A stretch of 64,000 nt of DNA from Gramella sp. Hel_I_59 (lineage in GTDB: Bacteria > Bacteroidota > Bacteroidia > Flavobacteriales > Flavobacteriaceae): positions 1,550,001 to 1,614,000 of the forward strand of contig NZ_VFME01000001.1 of assembly GCF_006714895.1 (NCBI RefSeq), read 5' to 3'. Numbering within the stretch: the first letter of the stretch is position 1; the number at the start of each line of letters is the position of its first letter. The notes beneath the pieces are model-generated. The model was not told the origin of the DNA and ran no database searches. It worked only from the letters and a program-made list of their open reading frames with translations. Position numbers and translations under genes: made by a program. This document shows, piece after piece, positions 26,120-35,560 of the stretch.

Positions 26120-28039
26120 TTATATGGGAACCTGGATTAAAACCTTCAATCCTTTTTCCTGTTCAGTTTCAAAATTAAGTTTTCCTTTGATAGAAAGAAT
26201 ACGGTTTTCCATATTAAGAAAACCATTACCGGCTTTCAGACTTTGACGTGAAGTACCTATTCCATTATCAGAATATTGAACCTGTAAATTTTTGTTTTCT
26301 TCGGAAAATACAATAGCTACCAAACTGGCTTCACTATGCTTGTTCATATTAATCATGATCTCCTGAAGAACACGGTAAAGAATGATCTTTTTCTCCGGGC
26401 TTAAGCTTTTCCAGTTGATGCTGTTTTCCCCACGAAGAATTAGTCTGGCATCTGCTGGTAAACTGGAACTAAGCGTGGAGAGTAAATGGGGAAGGAAATC
26501 TGGTCCTGTTGGAATACTGCTATTTTCCCTGGAAATATTACGTGTCCGGTTATAGATATTTTCCAGCTTATCCATGAGCATATTGGTTGCAATCGTATCC
26601 ATACTGCTCATAACATTGTAGACATCGTTTGCCAGTTCATCGTGGATTTTTTTGGAAATCCTGGATTCTGTACGATGCGCTTCGCGAATTTTATCCCTGG
26701 TATGTCTTTGTCTTAAGTAATAGAAGCCGAATCCACCACTAACTAAGACCAGTAAACTTCCTAATGATAATATGATAATCTGGTCCTGCAGTTGCTCTTT
26801 CTCTATAGCCTGTAGAGCAGTTTGATCCTGTAATTGATCGATCTCTAATTCTTTCTGTTCTTCGTCAAATGTAATTTTAGCGAACATATTTTTTGCCTGA
26901 ATACTTTCCGTACGTATGCTATCACTCAGCTGAATATAGCGTGTTGATAGTTCTTTGATCGATTCCAACGGCGATAGCTGGATCAATTTTTCTATGGCAT
27001 TTAATTGAGCCGATTTACTATTGAGTTCCCTCGCAGTAAGAAGCAGGCTATCTGCATAGAGTTTTGAAATATTCTCATCACTATTCCGGTAATAATTCGC
27101 CAGATGATCATAACTGGCGAGCAGGCCATTTTTGCCATTATTTAGAAGCCTTATATTCCTTGCTTCCAGCAATTCAACTTCCATATTAGCGGTAGAATCC
27201 TGCAACCACCTGGTGTAAGCCAGATTATCTAAGAATCTGGCCTTAGAGAGAATATTCGTTGAATCAGATCTACGCAGGATGCTTTTAAAAACAGCTATGG
27301 CTTCATCGTAATTCTTTTGATCCTGAAGAGAAAGTGCAATATTGTTAAGATTACTTAAGCTGTCTTTGATATTAGCAGCAAATGCAAGAGCGTTTCTCCA
27401 TTCACGTATGGCATCACTTTGGAAACCCTGGTTACGATATGCTGTTGCAATAATGTTGTAAGCGGTACTAAAGTAAGTGGAGTCAATGGGATCCAGTAGT
27501 TTGAGGGCTTCAGCAGCAGTTTGTTGAGCTCCGGTATAATCTGTTAATCTGCTTTGTGCATCAGCCATTTCTATAGTTCTGCGCCCTGCCTTCGCAGAAT
27601 CTCCATCCATAAGGTGTAATTTTCTGGAGATAAATGCATTTCTAAAATATTCTTTATAATCGTTTAGAGAGCGATGAATAATAGCTTTACGGTAAAAACC
27701 TGTGGCTTCAAAATGAATATTTTCATAGATCCTGGATTGATCGATCATTTTTGAGGAATAGACCAGAGAGCTGTCATAATACCTTAATTGATTAAAGCTA
27801 TAGATAACGCCATCCAATAACTTGAGATGCACTGTATCATTGTCGATCCTGGAAGAGGTCAGACCATATTTAAAATTAGCAAGCATTTCTGCTGGCAACT
27901 TTGATTTTAATCCTTGCTGAAAATAATATTCTCCGCTGCCAGGTTCGATTTCTTCTGAACTGTTATCAGAAGCCTGGTCACAAGCGGTCAGGCTTAGACA
28001 AATACAGAGGTAGATCAGAAAATACTTTGAAATTTGCAT
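26120..28039 (-). CDS. TPR-containing lipoprotein sensor histidine kinase (NarX-like)
   Basis: 639 residues. Lipoprotein signal ending LSLTAC, then ~350 residues of TPR-type helical repeats (for example DAIREWRNALAFAANIKDSL, YDEAIAVFKSILRRS), a coiled coil, one membrane helix (IILSLGSLLVLVSGGFGFYY), a HisKA_3-type dimerisation domain with KKIHDELANDVYNVMSSMD, and an ATPase domain with IMINMNKHSEAS (N box) and YSDNGIGTS. The design is typical of Bacteroidota sensors coupled to LuxR-type regulators. First gene of the two-gene operon with the response regulator downstream. Confidence 0.88.
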   Translation of the reverse strand: MQISKYFLIYLCICLSLTACDQASDNSSEEIEPGSGEYYFQQGLKSKLPAEMLANFKYGLTSSRIDNDTVHLKLLDGVIYSFNQLRYYDSSLVYSSKMIDQSRIYENIHFEATGFYRKAIIHRSLNDYKEYFRNAFISRKLHLMDGDSAKAGRRTIEMADAQSRLTDYTGAQQTAAEALKLLDPIDSTYFSTAYNIIATAYRNQGFQSDAIREWRNALAFAANIKDSLSNLNNIALSLQDQKNYDEAIAVFKSILRRSDSTNILSKARFLDNLAYTRWLQDSTANMEVELLEARNIRLLNNGKNGLLASYDHLANYYRNSDENISKLYADSLLLTARELNSKSAQLNAIEKLIQLSPLESIKELSTRYIQLSDSIRTESIQAKNMFAKITFDEEQKELEIDQLQDQTALQAIEKEQLQDQIIILSLGSLLVLVSGGFGFYYLRQRHTRDKIREAHRTESRISKKIHDELANDVYNVMSSMDTIATNMLMDKLENIYNRTRNISRENSSIPTGPDFLPHLLSTLSSSLPADARLILRGENSINWKSLSPEKKIILYRVLQEIMINMNKHSEASLVAIVFSEENKNLQVQYSDNGIGTSRQSLKAGNGFLNMENRILSIKGKLNFETEQEKGLKVLIQVPI

Positions 28040-28308
28040 TTAGCGAAAATATATAAAAACTGAGGATCCCAGAATACTTAATTAGAAAGTTTAAGAAATA
28101 GTAAGAATTCAAGCCAATCCAGCTTTTGCAGACGAATGCCGAAGATTTTATTAGGGGATATGATGTCACGGGACGGAGCAAATTCTGAAGTTGATAAATC
28201 ACAATAAAATTCTAACTGTTTCTAATATAAATGATCACTTATACTTCGGAATATTTTAATATTCAGTTCTTCTGAAATTTATCGGGCCAGCTTCAGAAAT
28301 AAATAATA

Positions 28309-29229
28309 TCAAATATCGATCTCATTATTCCTAAACAAAGTAGGGGAGAGCTCTCTTTGTTTACTTCTGGTTAAATATTTCCGAAGAACGCCTCCAGAAA
28401 CCCTATTTACATCAAATTCTATAACAAAAGCATCCGTATCCACCTCATGCAAAATTCTGTATGCTTTTTTGGTGTCTATCCTGTTTACAACCGTATGGAT
28501 AATCTTTAGATCCTGCTTTTCTCCCTGACTTCCGTAACCTTTACTACCGTTATAGATCGTTAATCCCTGACCTATATTCTTAAGCAAAGCGATCTGCATT
28601 TCTTTAGATTTTTCAGTAACGATCATGAGTCCGACATAATCCTCGAAGCCTTCCAGAATTAGGTCTATAGTTTTTGCAGTAATAATATAGGTTAACACAG
28701 AGTACATGGCGACCTCGATCGAGAATAGTAAACTAGCCAGTAAAAAAAGCACCACATTGAACCAGAAAATGATAAGACCAATGGAAATTCCTGTTTTTTC
28801 ATTGAGGAAAATACCCAGGATCTCGCTCCCGTCCAGAACAGAGCCATTCTTTATAGCCAGGCCAATTCCTGCACCCAGAAATAAACCGCCGAATATGGAA
28901 ATAAGCAATTTGTCATCTGTTATGGATTGAAAGTTCTCGAAATGAATGATGAGGGAAAGTACAAGTACTGAAATGATTGACCGTATCACAGTTTTTCGTG
29001 AGATGGTAAACCAGCCTATCACAAAGAATGGGATACTAATGATTGGCAGAATAATAGAAATTTCTATCCCTGTGAGTTTGCTTAGTAGAATTGAAATTCC
29101 GGTTACTCCGCCATCAAGAAAGCCGTTAGGAAGCAAAAAAGCTTTTAGTCCAAGGCTGGCCAGAAAAACTGCGAGTGCCAGCTGACCAATTTCCCAAACC
29201 AAATTTGCCTGTAAAAATCTTTTTATCAT
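28309..29229 (-). CDS. YitT family membrane protein (DUF2179)
   Basis: 306 residues. Five to six hydrophobic helices in the first 200 residues (LALAVFLASLGLKAFLLPNG with FLDGGVTGIS, the YitT hallmark; ILGIFLNEKTGISIG), then a soluble C-terminal DUF2179 domain (GLTIYNGSKGYGSQGEKQDL, LHEVDTDAFVIEFDVNRVSGG). The function of the family is not settled. Sits 29 bp upstream of a small Lacal_2735-type gene in the direction of the minus strand. Confidence 0.9.
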   Translation of the reverse strand: MIKRFLQANLVWEIGQLALAVFLASLGLKAFLLPNGFLDGGVTGISILLSKLTGIEISIILPIISIPFFVIGWFTISRKTVIRSIISVLVLSLIIHFENFQSITDDKLLISIFGGLFLGAGIGLAIKNGSVLDGSEILGIFLNEKTGISIGLIIFWFNVVLFLLASLLFSIEVAMYSVLTYIITAKTIDLILEGFEDYVGLMIVTEKSKEMQIALLKNIGQGLTIYNGSKGYGSQGEKQDLKIIHTVVNRIDTKKAYRILHEVDTDAFVIEFDVNRVSGGVLRKYLTRSKQRELSPTLFRNNEIDI

Positions 29230-29258
29230 ACAGTACAGTTCTTACTGATATGAACCTC

Positions 29259-29441
29259 TCAGTTACCTTTTTCTGCTGATTTTATCTTATCAATTTCTTT
29301 CAAAATTTCATTCGCTTCATGCATTTTATCGTCACTCAATTTTCTATTACTAGTAGATAAGCGATGAGCTTCCTCAAGAAGTTGTTTGTACTTTAAATTT
29401 AATTTTTCAACTTCAGATTTCTTTTTAAATAAACCGAACAT
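29259..29441 (-). CDS. Lacal_2735 family small protein
   Basis: 60 residues with N-terminal MFGLFKKKSEVEKLNLKY and RLSTSNRKLSDDKMHEA, the pattern of the short Lacal_2735 family that is widespread in Flavobacteriia. Predicted coiled-coil helix pair, soluble. No known function. Probably in the same transcript as the YitT gene, 29 bp apart. Confidence 0.75.
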   Translation of the reverse strand: MFGLFKKKSEVEKLNLKYKQLLEEAHRLSTSNRKLSDDKMHEANEILKEIDKIKSAEKGN

Positions 29442-29556
29442 AACTTTTTCTTTAAATATAGGCTAAAGTCTTAATTATCCGGTTATGGCACGGCGTTCTT
29501 TTATATCGTTTAAAACAAATGTTGCGCTCTATTTCTTAAGGTTCAATAAAAATTAT

Positions 29557-30822
29557 CTAATACTTCAGCTTTGTTAGCTGACATTGTATTTTTTCACCTC
29601 TGGCGGCTGGTTTGCCAGGTTCTTCAGCACATTCACACAACTTTGTAGTTCCGTAGTCATTGAGCTTTTCATGAGCATCAGAACGTGCCCATATGGATAC
29701 CAGCGCATTTTCTTCCGGATCTTCTTCACAGTCCCCGTCAATTTCGAATGCATGAATAGTGTTTTCGTAAAAGTAAACTAAGGGATCCCGATCATACGAT
29801 GAAGTGGTCCACATCCTGAATTCATCAGGCATTCCCGTATCAAACTGAACAACTCGTTCATTTTCATTTTCTGAAATGGTTGTCAACTTTTCGTTAGTAT
29901 CCCTGATGGCAAAAGTTTTAAATTGATTTACACAGGATGGCTGGCGCATCGTATAATACAATTCAGAAGTAGCGTGGTTATGGTATGGATATAGAGTGTT
30001 TACAGCCTGAACGGTCATTCCAACCTCTGCACCAACTTTTTGTCCGTTAATCTCTTCAATACGTAACAATCCCCAATGTCCCAGAATTTCAGCATAAGCA
30101 TATCCACCTCTTACATTTGCGGAATTTTTTTGATTCCTGTCACTTTCTTCAGCATACATTGGGAACCAGCCTACAGATGCCCAAAGATTTGGTAGTGATC
30201 TGGCACTTACATCATAAGGGAAATTTCGAGGAGTCTTCACCTTTTCACCGGTCACCATTTTGTAGAAATTCTCAGAGAAGGTATAACCTTTAGCTTTCAC
30301 ATCTGGATCGCTAACTTTAGTTTCAAAAAATTCTTGAAAAGTAGTCCTGTCAAGCCATTTTGCGACTTCAGACCTTGCCTCCAGTTTACCGCCGGGACTA
30401 TAGAGCCAGTCAACATTTCCTCTGGCAGCGAAGCATGCTTTTGCAGCTTCAGAATTGTGCAGGATTTGGTAGATGTTTTTGACCATTAATTGCATATCGC
30501 GACGCTCCATCACACATAACTGACTAATTCCATCTACAGTTTCATAAGTTGCCACGTCTGAGTCAATACACGAACTTCCATTTGGAGAGGTCGTTAAAGC
30601 CACCGCATAGGCTTTAAGATATTGCAGGGATTCATCCCATAAAATATCGATATACTTTTGTTCCTCTTCGGAATACACTTCAGATTCTTCCAGGCATTTA
30701 AATTTTACATTTTTCAGATCTTTGGGATTGATAAAATCAGGAACTTTCTGAGCATAACTGAAGGTGATGGAACTAAGAAAGAAGATCGTACTCAGGATAT
30801 AATTATAATTGTTGCTTATCAT
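29557..30822 (-). CDS. dddY: DddY-type DMSP lyase (candidate)
   Basis: 421 residues with a signal peptide (MISNNYNYILSTIFFLSSIT ... FSYAQ), so periplasmic, as known for DddY and unlike the cytoplasmic DMSP lyases. The cupin metal motif reads YPYHNHATSELYYTM: His283, Glu287 and Tyr289 have the same H-x3-E-x-Y spacing as the Zn ligands and Tyr reported for Acinetobacter DddY (His265, Glu269, Tyr271), and ENTIHAFE supplies His357, close to the expected distance (74 versus 73). Tyr141 could match the catalytic Tyr131. DddY cleaves dimethylsulfoniopropionate to DMS and acrylate. No acrylate-handling genes are adjacent. Substrate is inferred from motif match only. Confidence 0.75.
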   Translation of the reverse strand: MISNNYNYILSTIFFLSSITFSYAQKVPDFINPKDLKNVKFKCLEESEVYSEEEQKYIDILWDESLQYLKAYAVALTTSPNGSSCIDSDVATYETVDGISQLCVMERRDMQLMVKNIYQILHNSEAAKACFAARGNVDWLYSPGGKLEARSEVAKWLDRTTFQEFFETKVSDPDVKAKGYTFSENFYKMVTGEKVKTPRNFPYDVSARSLPNLWASVGWFPMYAEESDRNQKNSANVRGGYAYAEILGHWGLLRIEEINGQKVGAEVGMTVQAVNTLYPYHNHATSELYYTMRQPSCVNQFKTFAIRDTNEKLTTISENENERVVQFDTGMPDEFRMWTTSSYDRDPLVYFYENTIHAFEIDGDCEEDPEENALVSIWARSDAHEKLNDYGTTKLCECAEEPGKPAARGEKIQCQLTKLKY

Positions 30823-31148
30823 TATGAATTTAGTTTTATGACCAGAGAATTATGTAAACTTTTAGTTGCCTGAAAAGACAGTAAGCATCTGGAAACAGGT
30901 GGTTCTATCTCTAAAATAGTTCAATTTTAATAAACTTTAAAAGTTCCATCACTTCGGAAATATCTATCAGTGTAATTTTACTTCCGAAGGACATGATTAA
31001 TTTTCATAACATTCAGGCTTCAGGTTCGAGCTGAACTCTGAAGATTATGATTTTATTCCCGTTTTTAAATAGCTTCCTTATACCAATTAGATTTGGATAC
31101 TAAAGTTAGTTCTATAGACAATAATTAATATGTTGTCTACGCTGATTA
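30823..31148. other. intergenic region between dddY and the molybdoenzyme gene
   Basis: No gene seen. CTTCGGAA (30952-30959) and TTCCGAAG (30982-30989) form an 8-bp inverted repeat with a 22-nt loop, without a clear T-run. The dddY promoter should lie in the left part; no TAnnTTTG match was found there. Confidence 0.35.
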
Positions 31149-33449
31149 TTAACTATCCTTTTCAATTCGAATCTTTACAGATTTGCTAATGGGCGTATTA
31201 CTACGCTCTGCAAAATGGTTGTAAGGAACTAAAGGATTGGTTTCAGGGAAATATGCTGCGATATTACCAGCTGGGATCTTATAAGGCAGCACCTTAAATT
31301 TGTAGGCGGTTCTTTTCTTGCCGTCATAGGTGCTGGTTAAGTTCACAATTTCGAATTTCTTCAAATTGCGCTTCTCCATATCCTTTTCATTTATAAATAT
31401 AACCCGGCGCTCATTATATACTCCGCGATACCTATCGTCTAAGCCATAAATAGTGGTATTAAACTGGTCATGACTTCTAATGGTCATCAACATCAATTCA
31501 TCTTCCTGTAACTGGTGGTCTGGAAGTTTGTTTAAGGTGATCTGTGCTTTGCCATTCGGCAACATACTAAAATCTCTGTGCCGCGCATTGTTAGGAAGGT
31601 AATATCCAAAACCTTTAGATCGCTCACTGGTCTTCTCAAATCCTTTTGCTACCAGATCGATTTTTTCCCGAATAAGTTCGTAATCTTCTCCCATTGCTTT
31701 CCATTCTACCGGATGATTTCCTTTGAAGAAAGTATGACCTAGATTCCCGATAATTTCAGGCTCGCTCATAATATTGCTGGACGCAGGTTTTAAAAGCCCT
31801 TTAGATTGTCTAATTCTCCCCATACTACTTTCCATAGTCAGGAAACGAGGATTACCATTTTTCTCGTCTTTTTCAGACCTTCCGAAAGTAGGCAGAATCA
31901 ATGCTTTTTTCCCTGTAACTAAATGCGAGCGGTTTAACTTCGTACTAATTTGGACTGTTAGCTTACAATTATTGAGTGCCTGTGCGGTATAATCAGTATC
32001 TGAAGCGGCCATCAAGAAATTACCTCCCAAAGCGATGAAAACACTGGCCTTTCCGTCGTGCATTGCCTCCATAGATTCTACAACATCGATCCCTTTTTCT
32101 GTTGGCGGATTGAATCCCATATGTTCCTTAATGCGCTCGTTGAGATCTTCATCTACAAAGTGCATTATCCCCACACTTCTATCTCCCTGTACATTACTAT
32201 GCCCGCGCACGGGACAGGTACCGGCATTTTCTTTCCCAATAGCCCCTTTTAGAAGCAATAGGTTCACGTATTCCCGAATGGTCTCCACTCCATTTTTATG
32301 TTGAGTAAGTCCCATGGCCCAACAGACAATAATTTTGGTCTTCTTTGCAAGCACCTCTACGGCTTGATTAATTTTTTCATTAGAAACTCCCGTTAATGCC
32401 AGTAATTCATCTTCATTAAAAGATTTCAGGTCGTTTATTAATTCAGCATATCCCTGGGTGTATTCCTTTAAAAATTCATGATCAAAAACTGTATGGTCTA
32501 AAGCATCTTTTTCAGCAAGACGTTTGAGTATCAACTTTACCAAAGGAATATCCTGGTTGATATTTACCGCTAAATGCAAGTCGGCAATATCTTCTCCGCC
32601 GCCAATCAATCCTTTTACGTTTTTGGGATTTTTAAAATTAACCAGTCCTGTCTCTTCTAATGGATTTATAGCAATTATATAACCTCCGTTTTCTTTGCAC
32701 TTTTCCAGTGCAGACAACATTCTTGGATGATTGGTTCCAGGATTTTGCCCCGCGATCATCACCACTTCGGCTTCATAAAAATCTTCTAGTTTGGTACTTC
32801 CTTTTCCAATCCCCAAGGTTTCGTCAAGGGCGACTCCGCTAGATTCATGGCACATATTGCTGCAATCTGGCATATTGTTAGTTCCGTAAGCTCGAACAAA
32901 CATTCCGTATAGAAAGGCAGCTTCATTACTGGAACGACCAGAAGTATAGAAAATAGCTTCGTTTGGAGAATCTAAACCGCGCAATTCTTCGGAAATTAAT
33001 TCAAAGGCATCCTGCCAGGAAATGCTTTCGTAATGAATGCTGCCTTCACGTAAAACCAGTGGTTCTATAAGTCGGCCGAATTTATTTAACTGAAAATCAC
33101 TTAATTCTGAAAGTTCTTCAACTGAATATTTCTGAAAGAAAGCGGCATCAATATGACTATGCGTCGCTTCATCTGCCAGCGCTTTTGCTCCGTTCTCGCA
33201 ATATTCTCCGATTTTGGAAGGATGTTCAGGATCTGGCCAGGCACAGCTAGGACAATCAAAACCATCCTGCTGATTGATGGTGAAGAGAGCCCGCATAGAA
33301 TCTACCACGCCCATTTCTTTGAAGGTATGCTTTACGGTTTCTCTAATCCCCAGTTTTCCTGCAGCATGGGTAACTGGATCTTTAAATTCAAGTTCCTGAA
33401 AATTAACCGGTCCTCTGTGATTTACGTTTCTATCAATTTTCTTTTCCAT
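31149..33449 (-). CDS. FdhF/YdeP family molybdopterin oxidoreductase
   Basis: 766 residues. Matches the YdeP/formate-dehydrogenase-H-like group: N-terminal FDCPSCAWPDP, ISWQDAFELISEELRG, YTSGRSSNEAAFLYGMFVRA, DCSNMCHESSGVALDETLG, VMIAGQNPGTNHPRML, CWAMGLTQHKNGVETIREY, and a C-terminal cofactor-binding domain. No canonical four-Cys Fe-S cluster of the FdhF type is visible. The substrate is unknown; E. coli YdeP is linked to acid resistance. The start codon directly abuts the stop of the upstream DUF7009 gene, so the two are coupled. Confidence 0.85.
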   Translation of the reverse strand: MEKKIDRNVNHRGPVNFQELEFKDPVTHAAGKLGIRETVKHTFKEMGVVDSMRALFTINQQDGFDCPSCAWPDPEHPSKIGEYCENGAKALADEATHSHIDAAFFQKYSVEELSELSDFQLNKFGRLIEPLVLREGSIHYESISWQDAFELISEELRGLDSPNEAIFYTSGRSSNEAAFLYGMFVRAYGTNNMPDCSNMCHESSGVALDETLGIGKGSTKLEDFYEAEVVMIAGQNPGTNHPRMLSALEKCKENGGYIIAINPLEETGLVNFKNPKNVKGLIGGGEDIADLHLAVNINQDIPLVKLILKRLAEKDALDHTVFDHEFLKEYTQGYAELINDLKSFNEDELLALTGVSNEKINQAVEVLAKKTKIIVCWAMGLTQHKNGVETIREYVNLLLLKGAIGKENAGTCPVRGHSNVQGDRSVGIMHFVDEDLNERIKEHMGFNPPTEKGIDVVESMEAMHDGKASVFIALGGNFLMAASDTDYTAQALNNCKLTVQISTKLNRSHLVTGKKALILPTFGRSEKDEKNGNPRFLTMESSMGRIRQSKGLLKPASSNIMSEPEIIGNLGHTFFKGNHPVEWKAMGEDYELIREKIDLVAKGFEKTSERSKGFGYYLPNNARHRDFSMLPNGKAQITLNKLPDHQLQEDELMLMTIRSHDQFNTTIYGLDDRYRGVYNERRVIFINEKDMEKRNLKKFEIVNLTSTYDGKKRTAYKFKVLPYKIPAGNIAAYFPETNPLVPYNHFAERSNTPISKSVKIRIEKDS

Positions 33450-33818
33450 CTAGAGTGCAAGAGATTTAGGGTTAGGGTAATTATTAGATTCGTCTTCACC
33501 ACGATCTTCCAGACAGGTAAAATCTTTTTCGAGTAAGACATCTATAGTTTTGCCATTTGAAGTTACTACGGAATGAGAAAATCCAACCCGGTTGTTAGTT
33601 TCCCAATTTTGTATCAGTGAATCTGAAATTTTTAAAGTGATCTTATTATCAGAAAAATGAATATCCAGTTGCTCAGTATCAGTAACCTTTACTTCGTATA
33701 TGAAATCCAGTTTTGAGAAATTAGTTCTTTCTTCAATAGATTTTTCTCTGCATAAAAGCTCCACTTCATCTTTCGTTAATCTATATCTCACAGAATTTCC
33801 TCGAATCCTTATTTTCAT
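33450..33818 (-). CDS. DUF7009-like small protein
   Basis: 122 residues beginning MKIRIRGNSVRYRLTKDEVELL, a conserved N-terminal pattern of small proteins found next to molybdoenzyme genes in Bacteroidota (DUF7009 type). Beta-rich, soluble, no signal. The TAG stop is immediately followed by the ATG of the FdhF/YdeP gene, so it may be a maturation or cofactor-handling helper (inference). Confidence 0.65.
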   Translation of the reverse strand: MKIRIRGNSVRYRLTKDEVELLCREKSIEERTNFSKLDFIYEVKVTDTEQLDIHFSDNKITLKISDSLIQNWETNNRVGFSHSVVTSNGKTIDVLLEKDFTCLEDRGEDESNNYPNPKSLAL

Positions 33819-34100
33819 CTTAATCTAATTTTATTTGGTATGGACTGTTTTCAGCAATCATTTAAAGTTAAGCTTAAAGATTTAAATTTATATTAGGAAC
33901 AATCATGGAAATATAGGTTTTAAGATGCTTTTATGGTTTAGTGGTCACTTATGAATGATGAGGAACAATAATCGATTAGCATAACCTGGGTTTTAACCTG
34001 AATATGGTGATCTAGAAATTTGTTCAGTAATAGAAAACCAGACATGGAAACTGAAGTTTGTCAATTCTGAATTAGCTTATTTTTATATTCTGAAATTTAT

Positions 34101-34697
34101 TTGAAAGTGATAAGAAAAAAAGCGATCGAGGTTTTTATACTTGCTGGAGGAGAAAGCAGAAGAATGGGAACAGATAAAGGTCTGCTCAATTTTAAAGGAA
34201 CGCCCATGATCCTGCATATTATAAAGCTTCTCAATAAATTAGACTTGAAAACTAGTATTATTAGTAGTAATCAGGAATATTTAAAATTCGGTAAACCTCT
34301 GTATACCGATATTATTCCGAAGAAAGGACCACTAGGGGGATTATATACTGCTCTTGAATATTCTAATGCTTCAATGGTTCTATTGCTGGCTTGCGATATG
34401 CCTTCCATCAACGAAGAAGCAATTCAGAGTTTGATGACCTTAGCTGAAGCTGGAAAAATAACTGTGGCTACAGATTCCGAGCGAATTACTCCGCTATTTG
34501 CCTGCTACCCGAAATCTTTGAAAGAAAAAGTCGAGAAAGCTATTTTAGCTGATGAATTAAAAATGCAGGATTTTATAACCCGGCAATCCCATGTTATGTT
34601 AGATCTAAACGCACTAGAGAATACAGAGGTTCTACAGAATTTAAATACTCAAGAACAGTTAAAAGCCGCTGAAAATACAGAAACAGATGGAGAATAG
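34101..34697 (+). CDS. mobA: molybdenum cofactor guanylyltransferase
   Basis: 198 residues. Nucleotidyltransferase signature VFILAGGESRRMGTDKGLLNFKG, then DIIPKKGPLGGLYTAL and LLLACDMPSI, as in MobA. Makes the guanine-dinucleotide form of the molybdenum cofactor from GTP. The start is a TTG at 34101: no in-frame ATG lies between the upstream TGA (34068) and the Walker-like loop. Divergent from DUF7009 and the FdhF/YdeP gene, whose product needs this cofactor. Confidence 0.88.
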   Translation: MKVIRKKAIEVFILAGGESRRMGTDKGLLNFKGTPMILHIIKLLNKLDLKTSIISSNQEYLKFGKPLYTDIIPKKGPLGGLYTALEYSNASMVLLLACDMPSINEEAIQSLMTLAEAGKITVATDSERITPLFACYPKSLKEKVEKAILADELKMQDFITRQSHVMLDLNALENTEVLQNLNTQEQLKAAENTETDGE

Positions 34698-34805
34698 TTA
34701 TTATAAGTCTTAAACTTGGTCTATTAGACAATGCGATTGCTGTAAAAGTTCCGACGAAAAAAAAATGTGCTAGAATACAACCTGAAAATTCTAATTAGCA
34801 TTTAT

Positions 34806-34844
34806 CCATTTTTGTTTCTATTTCTTCGTTGGTGAAATCACTTA
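34806..34844. repeat. 39-bp imperfect repeat, copy 1
   Basis: Starts CCATTTTTGTTT and ends TCACTTA; 32 of 39 positions match 37657-37695 near the left end of the island. Lies just upstream of the decayed DUF4625 copy. Meaning unknown; it may be a relic of a shared ancestral segment. Confidence 0.5.
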
Positions 34845-34884
34845 GGAGTGCAGATATCAAGGAATTAAATATCTGATTATATAT

Positions 34885-35335
34885 ATTATTCTAAAGCTTT
34901 CTAAATCTAAAATGACGGAGAGCTGCATTTTGATATCGACCTAACTGAAAATAAAAGTCTCACATCCTACAAAACGGAGATTCATAATTACTTTGATGGG
35001 CATAGGTATTCTGTCGTTTAGCAGGAACCAGAAGAGTGGTAGTCTTTCCAACAAAATTTTGGGATTAATATATTTTATAAAAGTTTCGAAGCTCAAGAAC
35101 ACATCACTATTCCTGATTGTTTTGCGGAATGGAGAATACCACTTAGGAGTCATCGCTATAGAGATGCTGCCGGAAAACTGGAAGAAGCTTTCATAAAGAT
35201 CGTTCTAGGCCATTAGGTGATGATGACAATAAGTATTAGTAGAATAGTATACAGTATTTCTTAGATTGTTTGATTGTCCAGGCTGAAAGGATGTACAGGT
35301 TATTGGCACCCCTATTTATATAAAAACCTAAGATT
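34885..35335 (+). pseudogene. decayed copy of the DUF4625 lipoprotein gene and its terminator
   Basis: This stretch aligns with the intact DUF4625 gene at 41860-42366 and its 3' flank. Matching blocks include GAGAGCTGCATTTTGATATC, AGTTTCGAAGCTCA, GAACACATC, TTAGGAGTCAT, GATGCTGCCGGAAA and CTTAGATTGTTTG. Frameshifts and in-frame stops break the reading frame, the N-terminal half and the His/Asp tail are missing, and the terminator (aggtgcc...ggcacct in the intact copy) survives only as a remnant around 35290-35335. It lies outside the island, 2.3 kb left of its end. Confidence 0.8.
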
Positions 35336-35560
35336 TTTGGAAGAATAAGCATGATACTGGAATCTACTGAAATTAGCATGTTAAAACTAGATTATACAAT
35401 AGTAAATAACAGAACACTTATCAATTATAATTAATAGACTTCTTCCAACGCCAAATATGTGCAAGAATTAACCCTGAAAGCAATAAGAATGCTTGTTATT
35501 AAAGTTAAAGCTAATATCCCGATTGAGTTTTACGCTAAATTTGCCGCTACTTAAAATTTT
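35216..35560. other. intergenic region after the DUF4625 relic
   Basis: The first ~120 bp are the decayed 3' flank of the DUF4625 relic. The rest is A/T-rich with no open frame and ends in the promoter box of the DUF2914 gene. Confidence 0.45.
35536..35543 (+). promoter_or_regulatory. candidate -7 box of the DUF2914 gene
   Basis: TAAATTTG fits TAnnTTTG and lies 17 bp before the ATG at 35561. No -33 TTG at normal spacing. Confidence 0.4.

Noticed and set aside
30952..30989. 8-bp inverted repeat as a terminator
   Set aside because: Long loop and no T-run; too weak to call.
34941..35196. Short ORFs on both strands in the region after mobA
   Set aside because: They fall in the decayed DUF4625 copy and are accidental frames in a pseudogene.
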